Source: WHSO01 sp050485485 (GTDB lineage: Bacteria > Pseudomonadota > Alphaproteobacteria > SMXQ01). Taken from it: a DNA stretch of 64,000 nucleotides. Position numbers and translations under genes: made by a program. The stretch spans positions 62,001-126,000 of the forward strand of contig JBJHBM010000002.1 in NCBI GenBank assembly GCA_050485485.1, written 5' to 3'. The notes beneath the pieces were generated by a model, which saw only the letters and a program-made list of their open reading frames with translations, was not told where the DNA came from and did no database searches. Positions 25,919 through 33,618 of this stretch are shown in pieces; the first letter of the stretch is position 1, and each line of letters begins with the position of its first letter.

Positions 25919-26788
25919 ATGGTGAAGAGGACGAAGAAGAAGTCCATTCCCGAGGTGAAGATCGAGTCCATGGAAGTGGACACGGATTCTTTCCCCAAGC
26001 TGGGAACGGAAGCGTCGGAGACGCAAGGTGCGCAGGCTTCGGACGTGCCCGATGCGGGATCGGCTCCGGCCACGCCCGCACCACGGGCGAGCGCGGCGTC
26101 GCTGTCGGGCATTGCCGGCGTTATCGGGCGGAACAGGGAGCTGATGGCTGCGGGCGTGGCGGGGCTGATCGCGATCGTCGCCCTGGGGGTCGCCTGGTCC
26201 GAACGGCGCGATGTTGCGGCCATGCGCACGGTGATTGCGGAACAGCAGGAAGACCGGCGCGCGCTGGCCGGAGGCGTGGCGCTCCTGCAACTGGTCGCGC
26301 GGGTGCGCGCCGGCGGCTCGTTCCGGGAGGAATTCACCCTTGCCGCCGACCTGCTCGCGGACGATCCGGTTTCCCTCGGGCATCTCACGGCGCTGGCTCC
26401 GATAGCGACCCAGGGCATGCCGCCGCTAGACCTGCTGCAGGCGAGTTTCAGGCAGGCGGTCGTGCCGTCGGCGCGGCGGACCGGCGTTGCCGCCCTTTTC
26501 TCGTCGGTCGCCGGCATGTTCGAGCGTGCGCTGCCGGGCGGTGTCGGCACCGCCGTCGCGCGCCCCGACATGGACGAGGCCATGGCCGGGTTGGAGGGGC
26601 TGCACAAGGCGGAACGCGCCGTTCAGGCCGGGGACCTGGAAGTCGCGGTCGTCGCCATCCGTCCCTATGTCGATACGACGCCCCAGGTCGGTCAGTGGCT
26701 TGCCGTGGCGGAGCAACGCCTGAATGCCCAGCGCGCGGTGGCGGCCTTGGACGCGCTGGCGCTGGAGAAGCTTGGCCGTTTCCGCTGA
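25919..26788 (+). CDS. Mic60/mitofilin-like membrane protein
   Basis: A 289-residue protein with a basic start (VKRTKKKS), a disordered cytosolic part (about 10-75), one membrane helix (LMAAGVAGLIAIVALGVAW) and a helical periplasmic part. That part matches the C-terminal region of alphaproteobacterial Mic60 (COG4223): VARVRAGGSFREEFTLAADL, LTALAPIATQGMPPLDLL, AGDLEVAVVAIRPYV, VGQWLAVAEQRLNAQRAV. Mic60 bends membranes at mitochondrial cristae and at bacterial intracytoplasmic membranes. This copy is shorter, lacks a long coiled coil, and is not beside the usual heme genes, so it may be a divergent paralogue. ATG 25919 follows AAGGGGGA. The family match rests on pattern recognition only. Confidence 0.6.
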   Translation: MVKRTKKKSIPEVKIESMEVDTDSFPKLGTEASETQGAQASDVPDAGSAPATPAPRASAASLSGIAGVIGRNRELMAAGVAGLIAIVALGVAWSERRDVAAMRTVIAEQQEDRRALAGGVALLQLVARVRAGGSFREEFTLAADLLADDPVSLGHLTALAPIATQGMPPLDLLQASFRQAVVPSARRTGVAALFSSVAGMFERALPGGVGTAVARPDMDEAMAGLEGLHKAERAVQAGDLEVAVVAIRPYVDTTPQVGQWLAVAEQRLNAQRAVAALDALALEKLGRFR

Positions 26789-26822
26789 GGGCGCGGTGAG
26801 GCGATGAGAAGAGGCCCCGGCC

Positions 26823-27257
26823 GTGGCGCGCCTGACGCTCTATCGCGACATCAGCATCGTGGCGCTTTTCGGCCGCCGTCTGTTGTTGTCCGGATTCTTG
26901 GTCTTCGCGGCTTATAACGACACCGGCCGGTCCTATTATCACTGGGTCGTCGAGCGTCCCGGCGCGATCTCCCCGTTGCAGGTGCTGGTCGGCATTGCCC
27001 TGTTGATCGGGCTGGCCGCGACCGTCCGCATGGCGGTTGCCGCGTTGCGCGTGCGCGGGGTTGTGGCAATCGTCGGATTGTTTTTCGGTGCGGTGCTGCT
27101 GCGGGTGGGGCTGGGCTGGGACAGATTCGAGGACCTCGAGCTGACTGTTCTCTCCATACAGGTGGTGATCTGTGCCGTACTCGCGTTCGGGATGACGTGG
27201 TCGCATGCCCAGCTCCGCTTCTCGGGGGAGCGCGACGTATTGCATTTCCCGCCTTGA
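26823..27257 (+). CDS. DUF6524-like four-helix membrane protein (copy 3)
   Basis: A 144-residue membrane protein starting at GTG, with FAAYNDTGRSYYHWVVE after helix 1, the central VRMAVAALRVRGVVAIVG and the end TWSHAQLRFSGERDV. The landmarks match copies 1 and 2, but the middle and the fourth helix diverge more. It lies 34 bp after the Mic60-like gene and is likely co-transcribed with it. Function unknown. Confidence 0.65.
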   Translation: MARLTLYRDISIVALFGRRLLLSGFLVFAAYNDTGRSYYHWVVERPGAISPLQVLVGIALLIGLAATVRMAVAALRVRGVVAIVGLFFGAVLLRVGLGWDRFEDLELTVLSIQVVICAVLAFGMTWSHAQLRFSGERDVLHFPP

Positions 27258-27306
27258 CGGGCCCATAGCGAGGGACGCGCGGCGGCGAAACCGTTACGAA
27301 TCCTTG

Positions 27307-27322
27307 TCCGGAACGTTCCGGA
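27307..27322. promoter_or_regulatory. Perfect 16-bp palindrome
   Basis: TCCGGAACGTTCCGGA is an uninterrupted palindrome 84 bp before the start of the gene at 27407. Its size and position suit an operator for a dimeric repressor. No T-run follows, so it is not a typical terminator. Confidence 0.5.
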
Positions 27323-27406
27323 TAAACGCTGGAAACGGGCCGGTTCCGGTTTTATGATGACGGGCGTGCCGTTCCGTGCGCGGGGGGCAAGGAAAAAGGC
27401 TGCAAG

Positions 27407-28333
27407 ATGATGCGAAGATTTCTGCTGGCATTGGCGCTGCCTCTTGTGTCGGCGTCATTCGCGGGCCATGCGGGGGCTCAGTCCAAGCTTTATGCCGGGC
27501 CGCAGGGCGACGGGTTGTACGAGAAGAACGGGCCGCGGCTGATGGCCGCGCTCCTGCCCGAATACCGCCTCGGTCTCTACAGCAGCAGCGGCGGGCGCCA
27601 GACCTTGGAAAAGGTGCTGCAGGATTCCGAGGCGATCGGCTTTTTGCAAAAGGACGTTCTGCGGGATCACCTGGCCCGGAAGCCGGAAGATGCGGGCAAG
27701 GTGCAGATGTTCGGCAACCTGGGGCTTCGCTGCCTTTATGGCGTCGTGCGCAAGGGCGGCTGGGTGACCAGCTTCGAGGATTTGTTGCGCCAGCGCGAAG
27801 AGCAGCCGATCCGGGTCGACATCGGCGAGCCCGAAGGCGATACCGCCGCCAGCTTCGCCGCCATGCGCGCCATCGAGCCGAATCTGGCTCGCGTCGTGCC
27901 CGAGCATCGTGGCGGCCTACGCGCGCTGTATATGGTGGAGGCGGGGCTCACCGACGTGGCGTTGTTCGTGGAGGAGCCGCGCCTCGACAGCCCGGCCGTC
28001 GCCAAGGTCATGGAGACGGATGCGCTGAAGCTGATACCGGTGGTTTCGCGCGCGCTCCTGGCGCCCGACGAACAGGGCGAAGGCAGCTACGTCTTCACGC
28101 GCGTGGTGGTCGAGCGCAATACCTGGGTGCGGCGCGAAACCAGCTATGAAACGCTGTGCACGCCCGTCGGCATCGTCGTCAATACGGCCGGCGACCCGCC
28201 GTTCCTGGATGCCGTCGCCTATGCCAGCATCAGCGGCAAGATAGCGCCGTCCGACCCGAGCCTGACGGATCGGCTGCTGTACAAGGTCGAGAGCGCCCGC
28301 AGGTCCGTGATGCAGCTGTTGGCCCGGTTCTGA
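27407..28333 (+). CDS. Periplasmic TAXI-like binding-protein-fold protein
   Basis: A 308-residue secreted protein (signal ending GHAGAQ). The pattern resembles TAXI-type or type 2 periplasmic binding proteins: TGL-like opening KLYAGPQGDGLYEKNG, YSSSGGRQTLEKVLQDSEA, a hinge with LRCLYGVVRKGGWVTSFEDLL, and GEPEGDTAASFAAMRAI. The first segment normally reads as a glycine-rich ligand loop. No TRAP permease is adjacent, so it may act alone or as a sensor. The gene is followed by two small genes on the same strand. Family assignment is tentative. Confidence 0.55.
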   Translation: MMRRFLLALALPLVSASFAGHAGAQSKLYAGPQGDGLYEKNGPRLMAALLPEYRLGLYSSSGGRQTLEKVLQDSEAIGFLQKDVLRDHLARKPEDAGKVQMFGNLGLRCLYGVVRKGGWVTSFEDLLRQREEQPIRVDIGEPEGDTAASFAAMRAIEPNLARVVPEHRGGLRALYMVEAGLTDVALFVEEPRLDSPAVAKVMETDALKLIPVVSRALLAPDEQGEGSYVFTRVVVERNTWVRRETSYETLCTPVGIVVNTAGDPPFLDAVAYASISGKIAPSDPSLTDRLLYKVESARRSVMQLLARF

Positions 28334-28396
28334 CGGCGACGATCCCGCATGGACATGACGGCCGTGGGCACTGAGGATCATCCAGGAAAGGGGCCG

Positions 28397-28870
28397 ATGC
28401 TCCTGAATGCGACAAGACGTAGAAGGCATGCGAGGCGCGCCGCCGCGGCTGCCGCCGTGCTGGCCGGCATCATGCTGCTCCAGGCCCCGGGGACCGCGCA
28501 GGCCGGCGGTTTCGACCGGCTGCTGCTGATCGTGGAGGAGCGGACGATCCCCTTGAACGAGGCCGCCCAGGCGGCGCGACGGGTCGGGGAAGCCTGTATC
28601 TTCGGCGCTACGGCCGGTGCCGTGGGAGCGCTGATGGCGGGTGCGCCCATCGCCGCCAATGGCATCGCGGCTCCCAGCGTGGTCAGCATCGCGATCGGGG
28701 CGGCGGCCGTTGGCTGTCTGGTCGGCTTCGCCGGTTCGAGCGCGGCCAGCGGCTTCGGGTTTTTCTGGGATCGCAGCGTGCAGCCGAAGCTGGAGCGGGT
28801 TCCGAGCGGCGGCGGCTTCGCCGTGTCCGTAGGCGGCGAGCAGGCCTCGCGCGCCGGTTTGCTCCCATGA
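28397..28870 (+). CDS. Hypothetical secreted/membrane glycine-rich protein
   Basis: A 157-residue protein with a basic start (NATRRRRHARRA), a long signal or membrane segment ending GTAQAGG, then two hydrophobic Gly/Ala-rich segments (IFGATAGAVGALMAGAPIAA and IAIGAAAVGCLVGFAGSSA) and a polar tail. The glycine pattern is like that of the small proteins at 11952 and 16256, but no sequence match is clear. ATG 28397 follows AGGAAAGGGG. It precedes the short CSxP protein by 16 bp. Confidence 0.55.
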   Translation: MLLNATRRRRHARRAAAAAAVLAGIMLLQAPGTAQAGGFDRLLLIVEERTIPLNEAAQAARRVGEACIFGATAGAVGALMAGAPIAANGIAAPSVVSIAIGAAAVGCLVGFAGSSAASGFGFFWDRSVQPKLERVPSGGGFAVSVGGEQASRAGLLP

Positions 28871-28886
28871 TGTCTACGAGGACGCG

Positions 28887-29105
28887 ATGCAGTTACTTTT
28901 TTTGACGACCGCCTATGCCGGCTATTTCCTCGTCGAATTGTTCTACGAGACGATCGCCGAGACGTCGGCGGATTACTACTACGGCGATTACGGCGTGCTG
29001 TTCTGGGGCGTGCCGTCCCAATCCGCGGCCGAGCTGAGCCAGCGGGCCATGACCGGACCGGAAGTCGAGTACCTGCGCCAGATTTGCAGCATGCCTTTTC
29101 TGTAA
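28887..29105 (+). CDS. Short protein with C-terminal CSxP motif (copy 2)
   Basis: A 72-residue protein with an N-terminal hydrophobic segment (LLFLTTAYAGYFLVELF), a tyrosine-rich middle (SADYYYGDYGVLFW) and the end EVEYLRQICSMPFL. It shares size, plan and tail with the product at 15483. GAGGA precedes the ATG. Function unknown. Confidence 0.6.
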   Translation: MQLLFLTTAYAGYFLVELFYETIAETSADYYYGDYGVLFWGVPSQSAAELSQRAMTGPEVEYLRQICSMPFL

Positions 29106-29277
29106 CGGCAGGTCGTCCACCGCGCCCGTCTCTCCACCGGAGGCACGGCCCCCATAACGGGAATCCGTTCCCCATTCTTCATGCGGGACTTTCTCCCTGA
29201 ACCCCGACCGACCGCCGGTTTTGACCCATGCCGGGGGCCCATTGAGGGGCCGTGACCGAATCCAACGGAACTTGTCA
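29106..29277. other. Intergenic junction before pabB
   Basis: This 172-bp gap ends the run of small envelope genes and precedes metabolic genes. It holds one small hairpin (GGGAA-TCCG-TTCCC) but no convincing promoter or terminator. Confidence 0.4.
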
Positions 29278-30438
29278 GTGCGGGAGCGTTTCGTTTTCCT
29301 GAATTCCGGCCCCGGAGGAGGCCCTGCGCTTTTCTCCGGCCCGGTTGCGGTCATCGCGGCCCATGCGCCGGCGGAGGTTCCCGGCGCTCTCGAGGCCCTG
29401 CGGCGGGCGCAGGAGAACGGCCAGTGGCTGGCCGGATTCTGCGCCTACGAGCTCGGCTACCTGCTGGATGCGCGCCTCGCCCCCTTGCTGCCGGCCGATC
29501 GCGTCGGGCCGCTGTTGTGCTTCGGCGTGTTCCGGGAGGGGCCGGGGGACGGGGCCGAGCGGCTGCGGACCGAGGCGCGCGCCGGGGAAGCCCGCGCCGG
29601 GCTTTCCGCCCCGGCGCCGTCCTGGGCCGAGGCGGATTACCTGGCGGCTTTCGCGCGCGTGAAGGCCTACATCGTCGCGGGCGACATCTACCAGGCCAAC
29701 CTCACCTTTCCGGTGCGGGCCCGCTACCGGGGCGACCCCTTGGGTCTCTACGCCGCCCTGCAGCGCGTCCAGCCCGTGGCCTACGGGGCGGTGGCGGCGC
29801 TCGGGGACGGGCCCGTGCTGCTTTCTTGCGCACCGGAGCTGTTCTTTCGGGTGGACGGCGGCGGCGGGATCGAGGCTCGCCCCATGAAGGGCACCATGCC
29901 GCGGGGAAGCACGCCGGAGGAGGACCGCCGCCTCGCCGCGTTCCTGCGCGAGGATCCGAAGAACCGTTCCGAGAACCTGATGATCGTGGACCTGCTCCGC
30001 AACGACCTCGCCCGGATCTCGGAGATCGGCAGCGTGGAGGTGCCGGAGCTCTTCACGGTCGAGAGCTACGCCACGGTCCACCAGATGACGTCCCGGATTC
30101 GGGCGAAGCTGCTGGCGGGCATCCGGCTTCCCGACCTGCTCGCGGCGCTGTTTCCCTGCGGCTCGATCACCGGCGCGCCCAAGGTCCGGGCGATGGAGAT
30201 CATCCGCGAGCTCGAGCCCCGGGCGCGCGACGCCTATTGCGGCACGATCGGCTGGGCCGCGCCGGACGGCACGGCCTGCTTCAACGTCGCCATCCGCACC
30301 CTGTCGCTGTTCGACGACGGCGCGGCGGTGTTCAATGTGGGCGGCGCGATCACGCACGAGAGCGACGGTCCCGCCGAATACGAGGAAGCCCAATGGAAGG
30401 CCCGCTTCGCGACATTGCCCCGCCCGGCCTGCGGGTGA
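29278..30438 (+). CDS. pabB: Aminodeoxychorismate synthase component I
   Basis: A 386-residue chorismate-binding enzyme. The catalytic core is complete: YIVAGDIYQANLTFPV, SCAPELFFRV, RPMKGTMPRG, SENLMIVDLLRNDLARIS, FPCGSITGAPKVRAMEII, CGTIGWAAPDG and FNVAIRTL. With a PabA glutaminase it makes 4-amino-4-deoxychorismate for folate. PabA is not in the window. Start: GTG 29278 or TTG 29272; the family N-terminus begins with the RFVFLNSG stretch, so I use 29278. It overlaps the next gene by 46 bp, as expected for the common pabB-pabC pair or fusion. Confidence 0.9.
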   Translation: MRERFVFLNSGPGGGPALFSGPVAVIAAHAPAEVPGALEALRRAQENGQWLAGFCAYELGYLLDARLAPLLPADRVGPLLCFGVFREGPGDGAERLRTEARAGEARAGLSAPAPSWAEADYLAAFARVKAYIVAGDIYQANLTFPVRARYRGDPLGLYAALQRVQPVAYGAVAALGDGPVLLSCAPELFFRVDGGGGIEARPMKGTMPRGSTPEEDRRLAAFLREDPKNRSENLMIVDLLRNDLARISEIGSVEVPELFTVESYATVHQMTSRIRAKLLAGIRLPDLLAALFPCGSITGAPKVRAMEIIRELEPRARDAYCGTIGWAAPDGTACFNVAIRTLSLFDDGAAVFNVGGAITHESDGPAEYEEAQWKARFATLPRPACG

Positions 30439-31052
30439 TCGAGACCCTGCGGTACGATCCCGTCGCCGGGTTGTGCCGCCTGCCGCTGCACCTGGACCGG
30501 GCGGAGAGCACCTGCGCGCGCCTGCGCATTCCGTTCGAGCGGCGCGCGTGCCGGGCGGCGCTGGAGGAGATCGCCGCGCCGGCACCCCTGCGCTGCCGCC
30601 TCGCCATCGACATGGAGGGACGGCTGGAAACCGGCACGGCGCCCCTGGAGCCGTCGCCGCCGCGCTGGCGTGTCTCCGTAAGCAGGGACCGGGTGGCGTC
30701 CGGCAACCCGTGGCTCGGCGTGAAGACCACCGAGCGGGGGCTCTACGACGCGGCGCGCGCCCGCCTGCCGGCCGGTGTGCAGGAGACGCTGTTCCTCAAC
30801 GAGCGCGGGGAGGTCTGCGAGGGGACGATCACCACGGTCTTCGCGCGCCTCGACGACCGGCTCTGCACGCCGCCCCTCGCCTGCGGCCTCCTGCCCGGCG
30901 TGCTGCGCGCGGAGATGCTGGGCGCGGGCCGGGCCGAGGAGCGGGTTCTCGTCCCCGCGGACCTCGAAGCTGCCGAGGCCCTCTTCGTGGGCAACTCCCT
31001 GCGCGGGCTGATCCCGGCGGAGCTGGTCCCGGCGGAGCTGGTCCCGGCGTGA
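30393..31052 (+). CDS. Aminodeoxychorismate lyase-like class IV aminotransferase
   Basis: A 219-residue PLP enzyme of fold type IV. It has IETLRYDP at the N-terminus, the lysine segment VKTTERGLYDAARA with the predicted PLP lysine, ETLFLNERGEVCEGTITTVF and GLLPGVLRAEML. This is the short PabC-type that completes 4-aminobenzoate synthesis from the PabB product. It starts inside pabB (GAGGAA, then ATG), which suggests coupled translation. The C-terminus carries a short tandem duplication. Similar enzymes act on branched-chain or D-amino acids, but the position makes PabC the best call. Confidence 0.8.
   Translation: MEGPLRDIAPPGLRVIETLRYDPVAGLCRLPLHLDRAESTCARLRIPFERRACRAALEEIAAPAPLRCRLAIDMEGRLETGTAPLEPSPPRWRVSVSRDRVASGNPWLGVKTTERGLYDAARARLPAGVQETLFLNERGEVCEGTITTVFARLDDRLCTPPLACGLLPGVLRAEMLGAGRAEERVLVPADLEAAEALFVGNSLRGLIPAELVPAELVPA
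31016..31045. repeat. 15-bp tandem duplication at the pabC-like 3' end
   Basis: GGCGGAGCTGGTCCC occurs twice in a row and adds PAELVPAELVPA to the C-terminus. The duplication is in frame and likely recent. Confidence 0.6.
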
Positions 31053-31068
31053 GCGGGGAAGCGACGCC

Positions 31069-32976
31069 CTAAAGGTTTGCCGTGCGCACGTCCACGACCG
31101 CGACCGCGCCGCGCTCCACCGCCGCGACCGCGCGCCGGAACGCTCCGGCGAGGTCGCCGGGATCGGTGACCGGACCCTCGGCATGGGCGCCGTAGCCTTC
31201 GGCGATCCTGACCATGTCCACGTCGGGCTCGCGCGTGGTGGTGCCGATGTAGGCGTTCTCCGGCGGGCGCCCGCGCGTCTTGGCGACCTTGCCCTGGTGC
31301 TCCTCGTCGTTGAACCAGGACGTGTTGTTGTTGATGACGAGCAGCAGCGGCGTGCGGTAGTGCACCGCCGTCCAGATCGCGCCCGTCGCCATCAGGAAGT
31401 CGCCGTCGCCGACGATGCCCACCGGGAAGCGGCCGTCGTCGCGGCACGCGAAGGCGGCGCCCACCGTGGCCCCCGGGCCGTGGCCGAGCCCGCCGCCCGC
31501 CGAGTGGCCGGCGTACTGGCCGGCGCCGTCGAACTCCCATACCCCTTCCGGCCAGGAGCGATGGTTGCGCAGCGTCAGGTACCAGGGCTTGTGGCGCACC
31601 GCGGCCCACAGCTCCGCCACCATGCGGCCGGGCGAGATCGGCGTGTCGTCCCAGCGCGCCGCGAGCCGCTTGTGCTGCGCCGCGACCAGCGCCTCCTTGC
31701 GCCGCGCGATCTCCGCCGCGCGCCGCGCGAAGCGCGCGGCGAGGCCGCGCTCGGCGGCGATCCGCGCCTTGAGGGCGACGAGAATCTGGGCGAGCCCCGT
31801 CAGGGGCTCCGCCATCACCTGCAGGGCGGTGTCGGCCATCGCGCCCCCGACGTTGTTCCAGCGCCGGCTCGCGCCCTCGTTCATCGAGAGGTCGATGACC
31901 TTCTGCCCCGCGGTCTCCACCGCCGCGCTGACGTTGCTGCGCGGTCCGTCGTAGCCGCCCACCGACCAGCGCACGTCGCCGCAGTCGATGGCGAGCACCA
32001 CGTCGGCCTCGGCGAGCGCCTCGCGCGAGCCGGTCAGGTTGTGGGAATGGCGCGTCGGCATGGTGACGAAGGTGCGGTCCTCGCGGTAGGCCGCGCCCAG
32101 CAGCTCCACCAGCTCGCGGACCGGCGCCGTCGCTTCCGGCAGGCAGCCCACGCGCCCGCCGATGACGAGCGGGAAGCGCGCCGCCACCAGCATGTCCACG
32201 GCGCGCGCCACCGCCTCGGGGCTTGCGGCGGGCGGGGCGGGCGGCTGGAACGCCGGGGCATGGACGTCCGGCACCTCGACGGGCGCGTCGAGCTTGCGCT
32301 CCTGGAGGCCGGAATCGAAGGCGATGTAGACCGGGCCCTTGGGCTCGGTGTTGGCGATCTTGTAGCCGCGCAGGACCGAATCGATCACGCCGCCCACCGT
32401 GGTCGCCTCGTTGTCCCACTTGACGTAGTCGCGCACCACCTGGCCCTGGGTATTGGCCGAGTGGAGGTAGTCCACGGGTCCCCGCAGGTCGATGTCGGAA
32501 GGGCCGGAGCCGCCCAGGATCACGACCGGCATGCGCGCGCAGTAGATGTTGAACACCCCCATAGCGCCGTGCATCAGTCCCACCAGATTGTGCAGGATGC
32601 AGAGCGCCGGGCGGCCCGAGGCGGTAGCGTAGCCCTGGGCCATCGCCGTGACCACGTCCTCGTGGAGGCCGAGCACCGCCTTGGGCCTGACGTTGGCGTT
32701 GTAGTTGACGAGCGAATCGTGCAGCCCGCGGAAGCTCGATCCCGGGTTGAGGAAGGCGTATTCGAAGCCGTAGCGGTGCAGCAGCTCGGCCACCGCGTCG
32801 GAGCCGTATTCGGGGCGGTTGTGCTTGCGGACCCGGACCGGAACCTCGACCGCCGCCGCGCCCTTTGCGGCGCCCTGGCCCACGCCCTTGCCCTTGGCCG
32901 CACCGGCTTGCCGCTGCTTCGCCCCGGATTTCCCGGCGGCCTTCGCCTTGCCCCGCGTCCTTCCTGCCGATGCCAT
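31069..32976 (-). CDS. Thiamine diphosphate-dependent enzyme with Lys/Ala-rich leader
   Basis: A 635-residue ThDP enzyme of the acetolactate synthase/benzoylformate decarboxylase type. It has a Pyr domain (YAFLNPGSSFRGLHD and the conserved Glu in VLGLHEDVVTAMAQGYA), a central domain, and a PP domain with the cofactor motif (VGIVGDGDFLMATGAIW, ending INNN). The first 45 residues are Lys/Ala/Gly-rich and unlike the family; they may be a tail added by repeat expansion. The substrate is unknown; candidates are 2-oxoacid decarboxylation or carboligation. GGGGGAGA precedes ATG 32976. Confidence 0.75.
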   Translation of the reverse strand: MASAGRTRGKAKAAGKSGAKQRQAGAAKGKGVGQGAAKGAAAVEVPVRVRKHNRPEYGSDAVAELLHRYGFEYAFLNPGSSFRGLHDSLVNYNANVRPKAVLGLHEDVVTAMAQGYATASGRPALCILHNLVGLMHGAMGVFNIYCARMPVVILGGSGPSDIDLRGPVDYLHSANTQGQVVRDYVKWDNEATTVGGVIDSVLRGYKIANTEPKGPVYIAFDSGLQERKLDAPVEVPDVHAPAFQPPAPPAASPEAVARAVDMLVAARFPLVIGGRVGCLPEATAPVRELVELLGAAYREDRTFVTMPTRHSHNLTGSREALAEADVVLAIDCGDVRWSVGGYDGPRSNVSAAVETAGQKVIDLSMNEGASRRWNNVGGAMADTALQVMAEPLTGLAQILVALKARIAAERGLAARFARRAAEIARRKEALVAAQHKRLAARWDDTPISPGRMVAELWAAVRHKPWYLTLRNHRSWPEGVWEFDGAGQYAGHSAGGGLGHGPGATVGAAFACRDDGRFPVGIVGDGDFLMATGAIWTAVHYRTPLLLVINNNTSWFNDEEHQGKVAKTRGRPPENAYIGTTTREPDVDMVRIAEGYGAHAEGPVTDPGDLAGAFRRAVAAVERGAVAVVDVRTANL

Positions 32977-33132
32977 CGCTGCGTCTCCCCCGTTCGTTGG
33001 TCGTTGGCCGCGGAGCGGGCGCGTTTTTTTCCGCTCTCCCCCGCCCCGGATTTCGGGCGATCATAGCCTTCCGGCGCCGGCCCGCGAAAGAACAGATGCC
33101 GCGCCGCGCGACCCATAGCGGAGGAGGCACAT

Positions 33133-33564
33133 ATGACCGTGCAGGTTTTCGACGCCCTCAACGAACCCGAGATCCCGCCCGGCGGGCGCAAGAGGATCCT
33201 GTTCGATTCGGACGGCTACCACGTCTGGATTCACGGCGAATGGCCGGCCGTGAACCGGAACCACATGCACAAGCACACCGCGGACGAGATGTTCTACTGC
33301 CTGCGCGGTGCCTGCGTCTTCCATCTCGCCGACGGATCGCAGAAGCGGCTCGGGCCCGGCATGCTGATCCTGATCCCGAAGGGCGAGCTCTACCGCATCG
33401 AGCATGTCGGCGACGGCTATCTCGCGCTGCTGGGAAGCCGGGCCGAGCCCGACGGCATGCAGAGATGGGACCGCGACGACCGCCCCGCCCCGCAGGACAC
33501 GGAGGAGGCGCGCCGCCTGGCGGCGGAGAGGCCGCGCGTGGACGGGCGGGAGCGGACCCGCTAG
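33133..33564 (+). CDS. Cupin-fold protein
   Basis: A 143-residue single-domain cupin. The two motifs are HMHKHTADEMFYCLRG (with two His and one Glu as metal ligands) and GPGMLILIPKGELYRIEHVG. The ending is charged and Arg-rich. Such proteins bind a metal and act as dioxygenases, isomerases or sensors; nothing here gives the substrate. The sequence resembles 3-hydroxyanthranilate dioxygenase in the first motif only. GGAGGAGG precedes the ATG. Confidence 0.75.
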   Translation: MTVQVFDALNEPEIPPGGRKRILFDSDGYHVWIHGEWPAVNRNHMHKHTADEMFYCLRGACVFHLADGSQKRLGPGMLILIPKGELYRIEHVGDGYLALLGSRAEPDGMQRWDRDDRPAPQDTEEARRLAAERPRVDGRERTR

Positions 33565-33618
33565 GCCGGCCGACGGAGTCCGGGCGGGGGCGCCGCCGAC
33601 CCCCTCGCCACGTCGCGC

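Noticed and set aside
31183..33066. A 627-codon open frame on the plus strand
   Set aside because: It is the antisense shadow of the ThDP enzyme gene, which has clear family motifs on the other strand.
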